A stretch of DNA of 64,000 nt. Source: Diphasiastrum complanatum (taxonomy: Eukaryota; Streptophyta; Lycopodiopsida; Lycopodiales; Lycopodiaceae). Below the pieces are notes generated by a model. The model worked only from the letters and a program-made list of their open reading frames with translations. It was not told the origin of the DNA and searched no databases. The translations under genes and the position numbers were made by a program. Every line of letters begins with the position of its first letter. The first letter of the stretch is position 1. The stretch lies in NCBI GenBank assembly GCA_029204225.1, contig MU831885.1:34473-98472 (forward strand). The letters are read 5' to 3'. Below are positions 22,121 to 34,497 of this stretch, piece after piece.

Positions 22121-22474
22121 ACCTTCAAAGAAAATGCAAGCTTTCTTATCATAGAGATATGAATGCTCCAAAGAGAAGAGAGTTAAACCACATATCATAT
22201 ATCAAAAACGAATAAACCAAAGCTTGATAGGGCGTGCTCTCTATTATGAGCACATCTCCAAACAGTATAGTAGAAAAGCTTTAGTTAACAACTAGTGATA
22301 TATAATAGTTCATTAGGAAGCTTTGTAAAAGAGCCCTTCTGACCAAAATGGTGGGAATTTTTTTTTTGAATAAAGCCACACAGGGTTGGGTTTGAAAAAA
22401 AAGGTTAGGACCTCTAGATAAGTAGTTTTTTTGTGATTAGACCGGGGGACGTACTTTAAAATAAAGAAGATTCC

Positions 22475-22476
<2 letters not shown>
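22121..22476. other. No gene seen
   Basis: AT-rich spacer between the CGATGG repeats and the GA tract. No supported ORF. Confidence 0.35.

Positions 22477-22552
<76 letters not shown>
22477..22552. repeat. (GA)n microsatellite, 38 units
   Basis: Uninterrupted GA of about 76 bp. Ser-Leu repeat ORFs across it are artefacts. Confidence 0.97.
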
Positions 22553-22558
<6 letters not shown>

Positions 22559-22689
22559 CAACCGACCTGCAGTTAGTAAATCCCTTAGGGGGCAGTTAGC
22601 TCCCCGTAAGAGATAGCTAACTGCCCACCAACAAACCATTAATAGTGTGGTAGATCATAGGAAAAACTCAAAAATGCAACGTCAAAAGA

Positions 22690-23290
22690 AGCTTATTTAT
22701 GATAAGGCACAATTTACCCCTCATGAAACCATTTTTTTGAAAAGCATTTAGCAAGATTACTACCTCTTTTATGAAAGTATCTTGATTGTTGTAGCAATAC
22801 ATTGCAGAAATAACTTGGGAAATAATCACTTTGTAAGAATTGTAAACTGGTCTATTGGAGGCCAGATGTATGTATTGTAAATACTGAAAAGGTAAATCTC
22901 TTTTTTATCAAACTTTGAGAGATGAGAAACCCCCGTTACGGGACTAAAGGCAATTGAAATATTCAAAAAACTGGTGGTGTTTGCTTCACAAGACTTTTTT
23001 TCAATATCAAAAAAGTTTAATGGATAAATCCAGAAAGGGTTTTCTGGTGTTCTTACCTGATTCTTATCCATAAACAAATTGATGTTAGGATTATTAATGA
23101 AGCAAATGTCATCAACATATCTAAATGAGTGAAAGAATTCATTCATCCATGTTTTGATCCCTAACTTGGCTAATCTTTTTATAAATCGAACTTCAAAGAA
23201 TCTAAGATACTAGTTACACCATGTAGGTGGGCACTGTTGGAATGGCAAAGTGGAGCCACAGCTCATGCTCAAAGAAATCCCATAAGTAGA
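22690..23290 (-). pseudogene. Penelope-like element reverse transcriptase fragment
   Basis: The minus ORF 23146-22826 starts MNEFFHSFRYVDDICFINNP, with the RYVDD catalytic motif, then IYPLNFFDIEKK and TTSFLNISIAF, matching the order R-Y-[IV]-D-D, [IV]YP.EL.LE, SFLDL.I of Penelope-like RTs. Next comes FDKKEIYLFSI, like the YDKRDDFNFxI block. Upstream the frame extends through YLRFFEVRFIKRLAKLGIKT, preceded by a TAG where the pattern suggests Trp, and a weak GSTL block near 23260. RT motifs 4 to 7 are thus visible, with a decayed C-terminal end. The GIY-YIG endonuclease that usually follows was not found. Copia, gypsy and LINE RTs do not show the DKRDDF-type block. Confidence 0.65.
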
Positions 23291-24929
23291 AGTGGGACTT
23301 TGTTCAAAGTGGATATAAGTGGTAAATGTCTAAGTGCTTAATGTCCCCTGGTACCAGCCCCTTTGCAGGCAAGGGAGAGCACTTGGATTCGTGGGCAGCT
23401 AGGCATCCGGGGACGGGATCCCGGAACACAGCTCATGGAAGGGGCAAAAGGCTCCATGATTTTGGTGCAATCTCTGAACCAGAAAGGCTAAGTTGTATCC
23501 GTTGAAGGGCCACCGAATTCCTTCAAGCATGAAAAACCCATTGGTATACCATGAATTTGTCTCCACTGGAAACTGTTTGTTTTGTGTGTATTGCTTGTAA
23601 GATACATAATTTGTGAGTCATTTGGATTCATCTGGAAAAATTGTGTATAGGATATACGAAAATCTTGGGTCTGTATTTCTCAGCTGGAAAATAACTCAAT
23701 TCATTAGTGATTGTATCCCAGAGCGCTCAATTGGATACTGGATTCTAATGGTTCCAATAATGGTAAACTGAATTTTTGGAATTAAGCAGAACTTTGTAAT
23801 CTCTAGATGTTGTTCTAGGGTTTTGTATAAAGTTTATGTTGTTAAAGACAGATGTTGTAATGGTCTTTAATTACTTGTTTGATTGTAGAATTTGGAACTC
23901 ATAATCTGATTAAGAATCGGTTTGGAAGAATATTCTAGCAATCAAGTAATTCCTTTATGGAAAAGATTGCAGAATGATTCTTATATTTTCTGAGTTGTAT
24001 GTTGTGCATATACTCCTATATTTTTTAATGATTATGGTTTTGGAATCCTATAAATTATGATTAATGAATCATAAGATTCTAAATATTTATGATTGACGGA
24101 TCATAGATTGATACTTAAAGGTCATTAATAGATTATAAGAAAATGTGAAGATTTTTAAGATAATGAGTAATTCTTGATCAATTGGGAGAGTCAAGGATTT
24201 AGATCTGTTATTTGAACTCTAAATTTCTTTACTCTTGCACAAATTTGAGATTGTATGGATCTCACAAGCATTTTCATTAGGTATTTTGGTTACTTATGAG
24301 AAATTTGCTTACTTTAGTAGATGGAAATCTAATATAGATTGTAGTCAAGGAATTCTTGTGTACTGTTTTCAGCCTAAATCTCTGGTTAATTAAGAGATAG
24401 ATAAATCTGTCAAGAGGGTATGATTGCTATTTCCTTGCATATGTTGCTAGGAATAGAGCACTTAACTCAAGAGAGTATCTAGAGTACTCATAGCTGAGTT
24501 AAAATCATTTTTATCTTGATGGATCTCCTAAGAGATTTTGGTAGGATGAATTGTGGTACTTTAGGTTTCTAAAAAAATCCTAAGTGTATTGGTACCAAGA
24601 AGCATTTATGACAGGTCTACAAGTAATTGTGGATAGTCTTGAACTGTAATTGTTTGGATCTTTGATTTTTGAACATTGATCTCTATTGCAAGGTGAGAAC
24701 TCACTCAATGATTCATGTAAATTGAGGTTACATGAAGGTGATGTTATCAGATTGGAGAGAATTAGACCCGCTGTATGCACGTAGGACAGATGAGGCAGTG
24801 TGCTGCCATTAGGTTGGTGTAAGCACAGTCTGTGAGGAAAATCATCTCTTAGTGTACTTCTAAAGGTCAATATAGTACTTCAGTGCAGAGATTAATAATT
24901 GGTAAATTATTCTATCTCTAAGTACTTAT
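23291..24929. other. No gene seen
   Basis: Long AT-rich stretch without supported ORFs. A slightly GC-richer piece at 23340-23480 contains TGGTACCAGCCCCTTTGCAG, only weakly like a primer site, and no LTR end was found beside it. The minus ORF 24870-24580 has no recognisable feature. Confidence 0.4.
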
Positions 24930-25328
24930 TTGATATTAAGGTTAGAATAAGGGTTGAGTTTTCGAGTAAACATGAAAGTTAAAAGATTGATTTGTTGGCT
25001 TTTGAGCTTGATCTTCATGATTGGTTGACTACTCATCTAGAGAATCATGTAAACTTAGTTTATTTGATGATGACAGTTTGATGTATTGAAGATCTTACCC
25101 ATTTGGAGGACTTATCACTCAATGTACCTTTGAAATCTGAAAGAGTACTCAAAACCAAAGATAAACACATGAAAAATTGTTCTATTTTTTATTGTTTGAT
25201 TAGGTCGGATGGACAGATTGAGGATAATGATTCATGGAAAAGAGTTAAAAGCATGCAAATCTAGATCTTTGTTAGTTTCTCATTCTGAGGATCATTTTGA
25301 GGATAGAACTTGTTTACGGGAGGAAGAA
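24930..25328 (+). pseudogene. Probable 3' end of a gypsy element: pol tail and polypurine tract
   Basis: The frame near 24960-25240 has only a few stops and reads KIDLLAFELDLHDWLTTHLE, then VPLKSERVLKTKDKHMKN. I cannot align it to a known domain. It ends at ACGGGAGGAAGAATG (25316-25330), a polypurine tract directly abutting the LTR start TGTTACGACC. The position is what makes it a pol tail; the sequence alone would not. Confidence 0.35.
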
Positions 25329-25820
25329 TGTTACGACCATATTCAGCTAAGCACATGGAATAGTCCTAATATGGTTGATCGGCCCTCCAGTGTTCGAGAT
25401 TATTGGTCATGTCTAGATTTTATTCCACTTCGAGGCCTGTTGGTGACTAATGACCTTGAGAGGACCCACACACTCTAATTGAGACATATGGAGTAGTGCA
25501 TGTTCGTGTGATGGATATAGGTAGGAGGAATGCATGAAGAGCTATGACCTATTTATAGTTGACCTACATGGGGATTGCATGGGCTCATGCACAAGGTCCT
25601 ACTCTCTATACATTGAGGTAGAGATTATCCCGTCGACGACTTTGGTGTAGGTTACCAATTGTGTTCTTCTCCTAATGCTATCACATGGCATGGCTTGAGG
25701 GCTAGATCCAGGAGGATTATAAAGGAGGGATCTAGGTTTGGTTGGGTGGTTTTGCTCCATAGTCTCTCTTATTGTGTTTTCCTATCCTCATCTTAGGGGA
25801 TTTCCCTAGTGGTCTTTACA
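25329..25820 (+). repeat. Gypsy 3' LTR, about 492 bp
   Basis: Starts TGTTACGACC after a polypurine tract and ends GGTCTTTACA. It contains ACATGGCATGGCTTGAGGG and GGTTTTGCTCCATAGTCTCT, shared with the LTR end at 34990-35178 and, inverted, with 5740-5800. The neighbouring ORF 25209-25478 overlaps the boundary and is not a gene. Confidence 0.7.
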
Positions 25821-25858
25821 GGTCCATCTTTAGAATCATCTTCTCGTGATGATCTTTA

Positions 25859-26793
25859 TCATTTCAAGACCATGTTATAATGTTGTTTTGCTTGTTTCTT
25901 TGTCATTGGTCCTGCATTCTTTCCTTCCTTCAATATAACTGCTTTCAACGGTTTTATTGTCGGTTCATCAAGAATCTCACGAACTCCAAGCCTTGTAGGA
26001 TCCATGTGATTTAAAATCTGCTCATCAGTAAGATTTGTATTTTCATCATAAGACAAGGCATGACTAATATGAATGAGTTCATCTTCAATAAGATCTGGTA
26101 TTGGATCGATTGATATCCAAGTTACATTTATCATGTTCATTGGGAATGTGATCGACATATCCAAAGTTCAATCAGGTAAAGGAATCTCACTCAACTCTGA
26201 TATGTTCTCTCTTTAAAACATATAGTGTGTTGTAAAATCCATTGTTGCAAGAGCTTGATTTCAATTAACAATATTCATTTGAGAGTCATAATGAACTCTC
26301 AAAATCTTTACTTCTCGATCACATGTATGGTTTGTTGTTGATAAATCATCATCCTCTTTTTGGACAAATGGCTTGATTGTCCAAGTGATTGGATCAACTT
26401 TGACTGCACGCTCACGATTCTCAAAAGTAATATTTTTAGTACCCCAGTTATGAATTACTTGTGCAACAACTCATAACCATGGATGTCCCGACAAGACTCG
26501 ATAATTCTTGTAATTAGGCCATTTTTTACCACTTCTCAATCCATGTGTTCTATTTCATCTTGGTTATAGAACCAGTCTTGTGTTGCTTTAGTTAAAGCCA
26601 TAGGAAATAGCTTAAGTTTATCTTGTAAAAAACCTTCGCCATAAACCTCACATGATTTTGAGAAATTTGATTGGATCAAATAACCCATTATACTTTGGTA
26701 TCTCTAGACGAGGTGACCATCTAACAATAATTGGTCGAACGTTCAACGAAGGTACAAGTGGTGCATTAGGTGGTCCATCGCCCATATTAGACA
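25859..26793 (-). pseudogene. Gypsy gag/protease remnant, internally deleted
   Basis: From ATG 26793 leftward: MSNMGDGPPNAPLVPSLNV, then PRLEIPKYNGLFDPIKFLK, a frameshift, and CEVYGEGFLQDKLKLFPMAL with TKATQDWFYNQ, a Retrotrans_gag domain. After a large deletion it resumes at GHPWL*VVAQVIHNWGTKNI and ENRERAVKVDPITWTIKPF (26530-26330), which matches the end of the gypsy aspartic protease region (GRPWL...). The last open piece, 26164-25859, is an acidic spacer ending in KKQAKQHYNMVLK. Reverse transcriptase is absent. It points toward the + strand LTR on its left, so the two probably do not belong to one element. Confidence 0.6.
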
Positions 26794-28067
26794 TCTTTGC
26801 AAATTACTTCAAAAAGACAATGAGATTGGATCTACATTTTTCAATCAATTTCTATCTTTGATCAGATTTGTAAAAACTCTATCACTTAACAGTAATCAAA
26901 TTTCTGATTTTTGGAAAAAGGATCTTGATTAAACGATCGACATTTCTAAAATAAGAATTTTTCAGGATCAATATTAAAATGTAACAAAATATTTCAGAAA
27001 TTTGACAATGGCTGGATCTAGTAGATTAGAACTCAAAAATAGTATTGGCAAAAGTTTTGTAGACGAAGGTTTTGTAGGCGAAAGTGGACTCAACGAAGGT
27101 TCTTCACTGCTATTTTGGATTAAAATCACTTATCTGAATGTTTTTACAAATTTGATAAAAGTAACCTTGTGCGGATTGACAATGACTATATTTGGTATAG
27201 ATAAGGCTAGGATAGAACTGGCAAAGGTTCTTTCTGGCGAACAATAATGTTTTTATAACTTGGCGAGGACTAAAATAGACTTTTTTGATAATTTTGATAG
27301 ATCTAACCTTTGCTGAACTCAAAAATGATAAAGTACTATATTTAGAATCCTCAAACAAGTCAGTGAAGGTTCAGACGAAGTATCATAAGTAATATTGTTA
27401 TTTTTGTGAAATAGAGTCTTTTTTTTGACAAAGATAGATCGATATGACAACTGACCTTGACTTCCAACTCACTAATTATCAAAATAGATGAACAATCACT
27501 TTGGCCTTCTATTTTTGGTATTACTCTTTGCCAACCTAATAGTAGATAGATATGAATCACACCTATGTCCAGTAGAATGGGCAAAGGTTCTTTTTCTGTT
27601 TTTTAGAGTTTTTAGTGGCTTTGTGATGGTTTTTGTTCTATTTTTGCAAATCTGCTAAGAATTAGCCTTCGCCCTTCACACTGAAGATTCCCTGTATAAA
27701 AGTGGTATGGTCTGTAAGTCAACAAAGTTTCTTTGCCAGGGAACAAAATTTTATCAAAATTGATGACGATTTTGTCTCCTTTTTCACCAAAAATGGCAGA
27801 AATGAACATTTTTCTTTGTTTTTTCTGATTTCTCATATCCAAATGGATTAAGAATGGTGACTTGTGTGGCTTCCCCTACTCAACAATCAAATTAGATTTC
27901 AAACAAGAAACTTCACTTAAATCAAGCAAGATCTCTCCCAATTTAACTCTAAAATGTAATTTTAACCCTAGTATGCCAAAACAAGATGCCTAAATGCAAG
28001 CTAACATCTATTCAAACATGCTGAAAATTGAAAAATTGGCATAGCTCCCTGGCCACTGTCCAATTTA
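26794..28067. other. No gene seen, with a recurring GGCAAAGGTTC word
   Basis: The words GCGAAGGTT, CAACGAAGGTTC and GGCAAAGGTTCTTT recur around 27060-27600 on the + strand. Lying upstream of the minus-strand gag, this may be the leader or LTR of that gypsy remnant. No coding sequence is supported. Confidence 0.35.
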
Positions 28068-28505
28068 ACAAAATGGTTCCGTCTTAACTCGAAATTGGGT
28101 GATGTAAAAAGAAAAATTGTTGAAAATTTCAAAATATCTACAAGTGTGCATCTTAAATAGTGTACGAAGACTTGATGGGTGTCGTCTTTCAAGTGTTAGG
28201 TTCAACAGACCAAGGTCAGTGCCATGCTTGATGTCTACATGGTGGCATTTATGCCCATGCTCATTACTTAAAAATATATTTCATTCAAACGCTAATCACA
28301 TTTCCAATTTTACTCGGAACTGGGCGACGTAAAAAGAAAAATTGCTAAAAATTTTAAAAAAAATTCAATTGTGCACTGTAAGTATGCCCATGCTCATTAC
28401 TTAAAATATATTTGGCTCCAACGCTAATAGCATTTCCGTTTTAGCTCGGAATTGGGCAACGTAAAAAGGGAAATTGTTGAAATTTTCAACTCTGCACTCA
28501 CAATT
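28068..28505. repeat. 133-bp tandem repeat, two full and one partial unit
   Basis: Units at 28252-28384 and 28385-about 28505 share TGCCCATGCTCATTACTTAA and GGCGACGTAAAAAG/GGCAACGTAAAAAG. A third, partial relative lies at 28068-28140 (GGGTGATGTAAAAAGAAAAA). Confidence 0.7.
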
Positions 28506-28679
28506 TTCTCTTTGTTGTAATTTTAAACTAGATTTTTTATGTAAACCCGAAATCTTTATCTAACTAGTTAAAAATGTGCTTGCCAGTCTAGAATCATTTC
28601 GTGCTTAGGTCTTCAAATGCTTTTGTTTGCTCTGTTGTTTTTTAATAGGTATAGATGCAATACAAGCACCTTTAAGTGC

Positions 28680-30391
28680 CAATGTCCCAAGTTCTTCATA
28701 CAAAGCAGAACCCAAAGGAAAGAGAAATTTCGAAGGAATCTACAATGAAGTCGGGAAGTGATCTCACGTCAAAAACAGTTTCTAGAACCTCGTGACATCC
28801 GTAGAGTCAAAAAACTTAGTTTGCTGTATTTCCTCTTGTTTGCAAAAAATTGAACTCTATTGAAGTTAAGCAAATTCGCTCGAGTTTTTTTTCAAAAACA
28901 AAAAATGATCAAATTTATTATCTTTGTTCATCTATAAGGCTTGATAGAAAAGATTTCACCTACTTTCTAGAAACAACAGAAGTTTGTTGAAAGACCTTCA
29001 AGGCTGTCCATGCAATTGAAAATTCTAGACTTCGTCGTATTCACACGAGATTAAAAAAGGACTCTAGTCTTCAAGATTTTGTTCAAGGTCGGACTGTTTC
29101 TCCGGATTCCTTAACTGCAAAAACATGGGTGACGCATTTTATAGACATGCATGCTGAGAAACTCCCAAATTTTTTATATTTTCACCTTCCAGAAAATTTC
29201 TCAAAATTAGAAATATTCATGATGTACAAAGATTTTGTAATGTTGAAGAATGTTCAACATGTAAAATACTCTTATTTCGTGAAACTGTGAAGGAGAAATT
29301 TTGGTCTACTAAAAACCCTGAAAAAATCATCATTTTTTTCTAACCACCCAGTTTAAATTTATGACCTAGTTTAAATTCCTTCTACTCTCACTTACTACAT
29401 CATTTTTGTTTGTGATTTTTTAGACAACATCACAAAATCACTTTAAATTCATCGAGAGCAACAAACAATAGAAAGGCAAAAGGCTGCCAAACACAATAAA
29501 AAGTGTTTGGAGTTTTCTCAAAAATATCTAGGCCTCGTAATTGATGGGATGGACCAAAAGAAAATGCTACTGCCACATTTTGTGAGGGTGCCAAAGAATC
29601 TAAACGAAGTGGATTTTATTCAAGTTCATTTGGTTGGAGCTCTTATATTCAACGACACCTTGTAATCTAAAGTGTTTTTCAATTATCTCAATGTTCAAAA
29701 TGATCCAAACTTGACTATTACCATAATCCACAAAATAATAGTTGAATTTGGCAATAGTCTTCTAGAGATTCTTTACTTGCAACTTGATAATATTGCTAGA
29801 GAGAACAAAAATCAAACAGTGTTGGCATATTTGTCCATGTTGGTTGCTTTAAAATTTTTCAAAAAAAATAAAAATAGGATTTTCATTAGTGGGTCATGCT
29901 CACGATCAAATCGACCAAATGTTTAGCTGCTTTTCCAAAAAGCTGAGATGCAAAAAAGCTTTTTCTTTGTCGGTACTACAGAGTATTATCGAGGAGTCCT
30001 ACACCCATAGACCAAATGTGGTTTTACTACGACGCACATTTGATTTTAGAGACTACATCAAAACGTCGGAGGAATATTGCACTATACCAATAAATGATAT
30101 TAGTTTTCAACATCAGTTCAAAATTGAAAATGATATTGGTGGCATTACGTTGTTGTGGGAAAAGAAATTTTCAAACACTATGGAATGGTTACCATCTGAA
30201 CGAGTTCATTTCTTACAAAGCGTGCCCTCTTCTCAAGTGAAGCTTGCACCTTTGTGTCATCTAATTTCTACCACGGAAGAGCAAAAGGCTCAAAGAGAAC
30301 ATCGTCCAGTTGATCCATTGCGGCTTTAAACTTTTTGGAAATGACCATTCAAGTAGCATACCAATGTTTTGATGAGTTTGATAGACATGTG
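28680..30391 (+). pseudogene. Third copy of the putative DDE (DUF7869-like) transposase, decayed and truncated
   Basis: It parallels the gene at 40998-44184. Pieces in order: SRQKQFLEPRDIRRVKKLSL, VKQIRSSFFSKTKNDQIYYL, KTFKAVHAIENS, VQGRTVSPDSLTAKTW, EKLPNFLYFHLPENFSKLEI, an intron-like gap ending TTTTTTAG near 29424, then YLGLVIDGMDQKKMLLPHF, VDFIQVHLVGALIFNDTL, ILYLQLDNIARENKNQT, GHAHDQIDQMFSCFSKKLR and WLPSERVHFLQSVPSS. The putative acidic residues (DGMDQ, QLDN, HDQID) remain. Frameshifts and stops occur throughout. At 30391 it is cut by the copia LTR TGTGAAGGATTTC, so the C-terminal PFWIAKV-type domain is missing. Confidence 0.7.
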
Positions 30392-30392
30392 A

Positions 30393-31017
30393 AGGATTTC
30401 AGATCATTTGATATCCAATCCATGTCCCTGATCTTTGGTTACAACAAGGAGCAAACCAACAATCCTGCCAATGTAGAAAAATCAGCATCTACATACAAAA
30501 TGAGATGCAAACTCTAAGAGGACTGATCAAACATGAACCAAAACATAAAATATAGTTTTTTTTTGTACAATTACAATACCCTACTATATTTCACATGTTT
30601 GGAACAAAAAATAGCAAAATATGAGCATTCTACACACAAGATTGCAAGATGTCATCAAGAGAGTGCACCAATAAGTAGTAGAACCCAAAGAGAAGCATGT
30701 ATAATGATGAAATGAGAGAGAGAAGAGAGAAGATGTCTCTCTCCATGAGTTTCCTCCTTTTATAATAGGTCCAAAACCTATTTGACCTGTTGGCTTTCCC
30801 TCCAAAATGCTAACCCTACTATTTTTGGGTCTAGATTCAAGGTACCCAACATTCAAATTTGAATCTCTCTCAAACTCGACTACCAAATTTCCCACACTTT
30901 CAAAAAGTGTTTATTGAATGTATTTAAAATGTTTATCTCTAAGTCTAAAATAAGTTTTGGCCTCATATTGACAATTTACCAAAATATGACTAAACTAGAC
31001 TAAACTAGTTGAAATCT
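30393..31017 (-). repeat. Copia (second family) 3' LTR
   Basis: About 625 bp. It contains a short impure GA stretch (GAGAGAGAGAAGAGAGAAG, 30714-30732) at the place where the related LTR at 56903-57526 has a 123-bp pure GA tract. CTCCCTCTTCAACTAG next to its right end is the polypurine tract in reverse. Confidence 0.8.
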
Positions 31018-31018
31018 C

Positions 31019-32919
31019 TCACACTCCCTCTTCAACTAGTTTTGGCATAGTTTTAAACATGTCACTTTGATCCAGCTTTAGAATGATCTCCATCCTAAGT
31101 ATAGATATCCTTTCTAAGGTTCTAAAGTATCTTTCATAATTGATATAGAGAATAGTGTCCAAATTGGATGCTTCACTATTTTTTACATCAATTTTACACA
31201 TCAAGATATAACTAGAACATGAAGAACCAAATATAATGTAAATAAAGTGATTCCTCCATGCTTCAAACTTTGAACTCTCTGGAAAATTACAGCAACCAAA
31301 CAATAAATGTGAGTGATGACCATTTGCTTGCTTGTCTCCTCCAATAAATGTGATGATGATTTGCTTGTCTCCTCCAACTTTGTCCTTTCTTGATATGTCT
31401 CCACCATAAAACTCCATGAATGAGCCTCCATCTCCATCTTTCCACAAGTAACCATCAAACCTTGGAAATCTATGAGTAGGTGAGTACATCAATGATGCAA
31501 ATCCAGCACCACATGACTCCATAAACCAAGTAGGTTGCACTAGTCCATCTTCTCTACTTGGCACAAGAAAATGACCATGAATTCACCAAAAATTGACAAT
31601 CTCCAAGTATTGGCACCAAGTAGCTCAACAATTGAGAACTTAGGCATGTATGAGTGATATAATGAACCTCCAATAGCTTCATTTCCATCAGCAAAACCAG
31701 ACAATAATGCTAGTACAACTCCAACAATAAGATATTGCAAGACAATGTAGCTAGTTTGTCCATATCTTGACAATTTGCACACATCCACATGAAATAGCTT
31801 AAACATGAGATAGAATAAGTAAAGTAAACTTGAACGACACTTCCTTGCTGCTCATTTGACCTTACTTGAGTCTTCAATAACTTGTAAAAACAGATCCATA
31901 ATATCTTTTCCAAATGACCTTCCTTTGATGCTCTTGACTAGCTCCAAATTGCCACTTTTCCTTTTGTGTTGTTGAAGCCCTTTGAGACCAACCTCTTGAT
32001 CTTCCTCTTGACCATCAAAGTCATTCAGCAAACTTTTTTTTCCAGATCCATTACTTGCTTTTCCAGCATGAAAACCATGAGAACTAATATCATCTTGCAT
32101 AGCATCATCTATACAAGAAGATTCTCCAAAACATGTGAGTAAAGCAAAGAGAGTCGCTTCCACTTGCTTATCTTTCTCTTGAACATCAAAGATATCAAAG
32201 ATATGAATATCTTTAGACCTGAACCTCTAGAAATACTCCCCCTTAAACATATGATCTCGATTCAACAAGATCTCATCAATGCTTGATCTCGAATTTCCAC
32301 AAAGATTAGTGAAAACAATGCCACCAATGTCACCATCATAAATCAAAAGATAGATTTTAAACTTTCCATCCAGCATGAAGTAGAGTAGGTGAAGATGAGT
32401 ATAAAACCTAATAGATCCAGCCCTCTTGAGTCCATAAAAAACCTCAATAAGCTCACCAATGAGATCTCCCTTGCCTTGAAGAAATTGCCTCTCGATTTGC
32501 TCCATGTAGTCTTCTCCAACCAAGCTTTTGCCATCTCGATCATGAGTGATCAATTCATAATCATAGAATTCTTTGAGTTGATGAAGAGATATGAGATCCA
32601 TGATTTGGATCTTCCCAAGAACCAATCTTCCATTGCTCTTTCCTTCATAAGACTCCCTCTTAATGATTGCATCATAAGAAGTTGAAACCTCAAAGACATT
32701 AGAAGCCATAAAAAAAATGACAAGTACCTTCAACATAAGGATGATTAAAGTACTCTCTTTTTTCAAACAAGAACTTCTACTCAATGTTTCAGGTAATGAC
32801 TCATATGATAATGACTCTTGATCACTATCATTCACAATGACATCATTCAAAGTACATCCTACTTCGGAACTCTTCACATACTTCTCTTCTTCTTGACTTG
32901 TGAGTATCTCTCTCACCAA
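31019..32919 (-). pseudogene. Decayed copia pol region
   Basis: Several overlapping minus ORFs (32919-32227, 32163-31852, 31806-31540, 31564-31019) cover the pol position. Only faint family patterns remain: VFYGLKRAGSIRFYTHLH resembles LYGLKQAPRQWY, and IYLLIYDGDIGG resembles LLLYVDDIL with the catalytic motif destroyed. The final ORF ends KTMPKLVEEGV next to the LTR, as the end of copia Pol does. Large parts do not match anything I know, so unrelated sequence may have been captured. I would not expect activity. Confidence 0.4.
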
Positions 32920-33044
32920 GTCTCATGATAGAATCATTTGATCTACTCTCTTTATGAAGACATGTGACTCCACTTGCTGCAAAAATGACTTTCTTGGACT
33001 CATCACAAAAGAATGTAGAAGAAACTTCTCCTTCATGCATGCAC

Positions 33045-33909
33045 CTAAGCAACAACTTTTTCCATATGATCAAAGAAATCATTAACAATTACAATCTTTT
33101 CCAAGGAAGAACCTTCACCTTCATTGATGAAGTTAGATCTTTCCTTACCTTTTTCATGCTTGCACTTTCCATGAAGAACCCTCGAAGAACCATCATTATC
33201 CTCATAACTAGCCAAGTTAGCACAAAGATGAACATCTCCAAGAAGCATATTAGATCTTGACCTAGATCTAGCATAAGGAAGCCTTTTAGACTTTGCATAA
33301 GATCCACCAATCTTATTGATGGTAAAAGGGAACTTTGGAAAGTTGAGACCAATCTCCTTTTCCATTCCATCCTTTTTGTTAGCCATAACAAAAGCATCAA
33401 GCTTGAAGAGTCTACCTTGTCTAATGCCCCTAGCAACCAATATTTCCTCCTTTGTAATGAAACAAGCATCACCACCAAACTTTACCATGTATCCTTTCTC
33501 TATCATTTGACCAACACTTCCAGCATGAATCTTTGTCACCTTCACTTGATATTGGACTAGAAGAACACATAAAAAGAGAATCACCACCACCTAGATCCTC
33601 ATCATTAGTGGTAAAGTTGATTTGCTTGCTACATTCATCTCTTTGCTTCTTCAAACATTCATTTGCAAAATGTCCTTTGATTCCACAATAAAAGCATTTA
33701 AACTTAGACTTATCTTTCTTTTTGCCAAAAGAGGAAGTCTCACCTTGATCTTGCCCTTTAGACCACTTGCCTTTGCCTTTGCCCTTGAACTTGCCTTTGA
33801 TGAACATAGCCTCCTCTTCATATTGAGATGTTGATGTATATCCACCTCCTCTTGATTGAAGCCTAGACTCCTCATTCACCAAGATCCACCACTTGTAGCC
33901 ATGTTGCAA
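33045..33909 (-). pseudogene. Copia gag zinc-knuckle region and pre-integrase segment
   Basis: ORF 33909-33469 has a Lys/Gly-rich stretch, then an intact knuckle CFYCGIKGHFANEC (CX2CX4HX4C) near 33690, for RNA binding. ORF 33590-33045 in another frame gives SVGQMIEKGYMVKFGGDACF and ARGIRQGRLFKLDA, the block that lies between protease and integrase in copia Pol. The protease core (WxxDSGA) between them is missing, so either an internal deletion or a frameshift removed it. The first half of gag is also absent. Confidence 0.65.
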
Positions 33910-34497
33910 TGTTGATCTTCTCTTTCAACCTGTTCCAATGCACAAAGCACTCTCTTGCATGTCAACAAATGAACTCAAATTGAAATCACAAAGATATGGA
34001 ACCTCTCAAATCTCTTCTAGACTTCTAACTAGAAAATCAACACATACAATAGTAAAATCTTGATCAACCTATGATCTATCATCAATCTAATGATTCTTGC
34101 CACTTTCTAAGATTGAAACACACTCAAATGAAGTTTAGTGACCTCACAAACTAGAGATCCAATCAAAATTAGGGTTTTGACAAAATCACAAAAACTTGTC
34201 TCAAATTCTACATGCAATTTCTAAAAATTTAATTTATCATCTTGTAGCCTCAAATGAGACCTTCCTAATGCACCAAAAATTTGCTAATTTCAGTAAACCA
34301 AGTGTGAAATCAAAATTGATCAAGTACATAAACCTCTATTGAGTTTTGAACCTACAAAAGATAAATTCTATACATGCAAAAATATTGATTTTTGAGTAGA
34401 AATCAATCTAGCATGCTCTAGCATTGGTAACTCCTCCAAATCCTTGCTAAAGATGGCTAATCCTTTCATAAGCTAATACACAAGAGCTCTGATACCA

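Noticed and set aside
23365-23386. Primer-binding site TGGTACCAGCCCCTTTGC
   Set aside because: It departs from the TGGTATCAGAGC pattern after seven bases and no LTR end precedes it.
31019-32919. A captured host gene inside the second copia element
   Set aside because: The ORFs are long for a relic, but weak copia RT patterns persist and no host family is recognisable.
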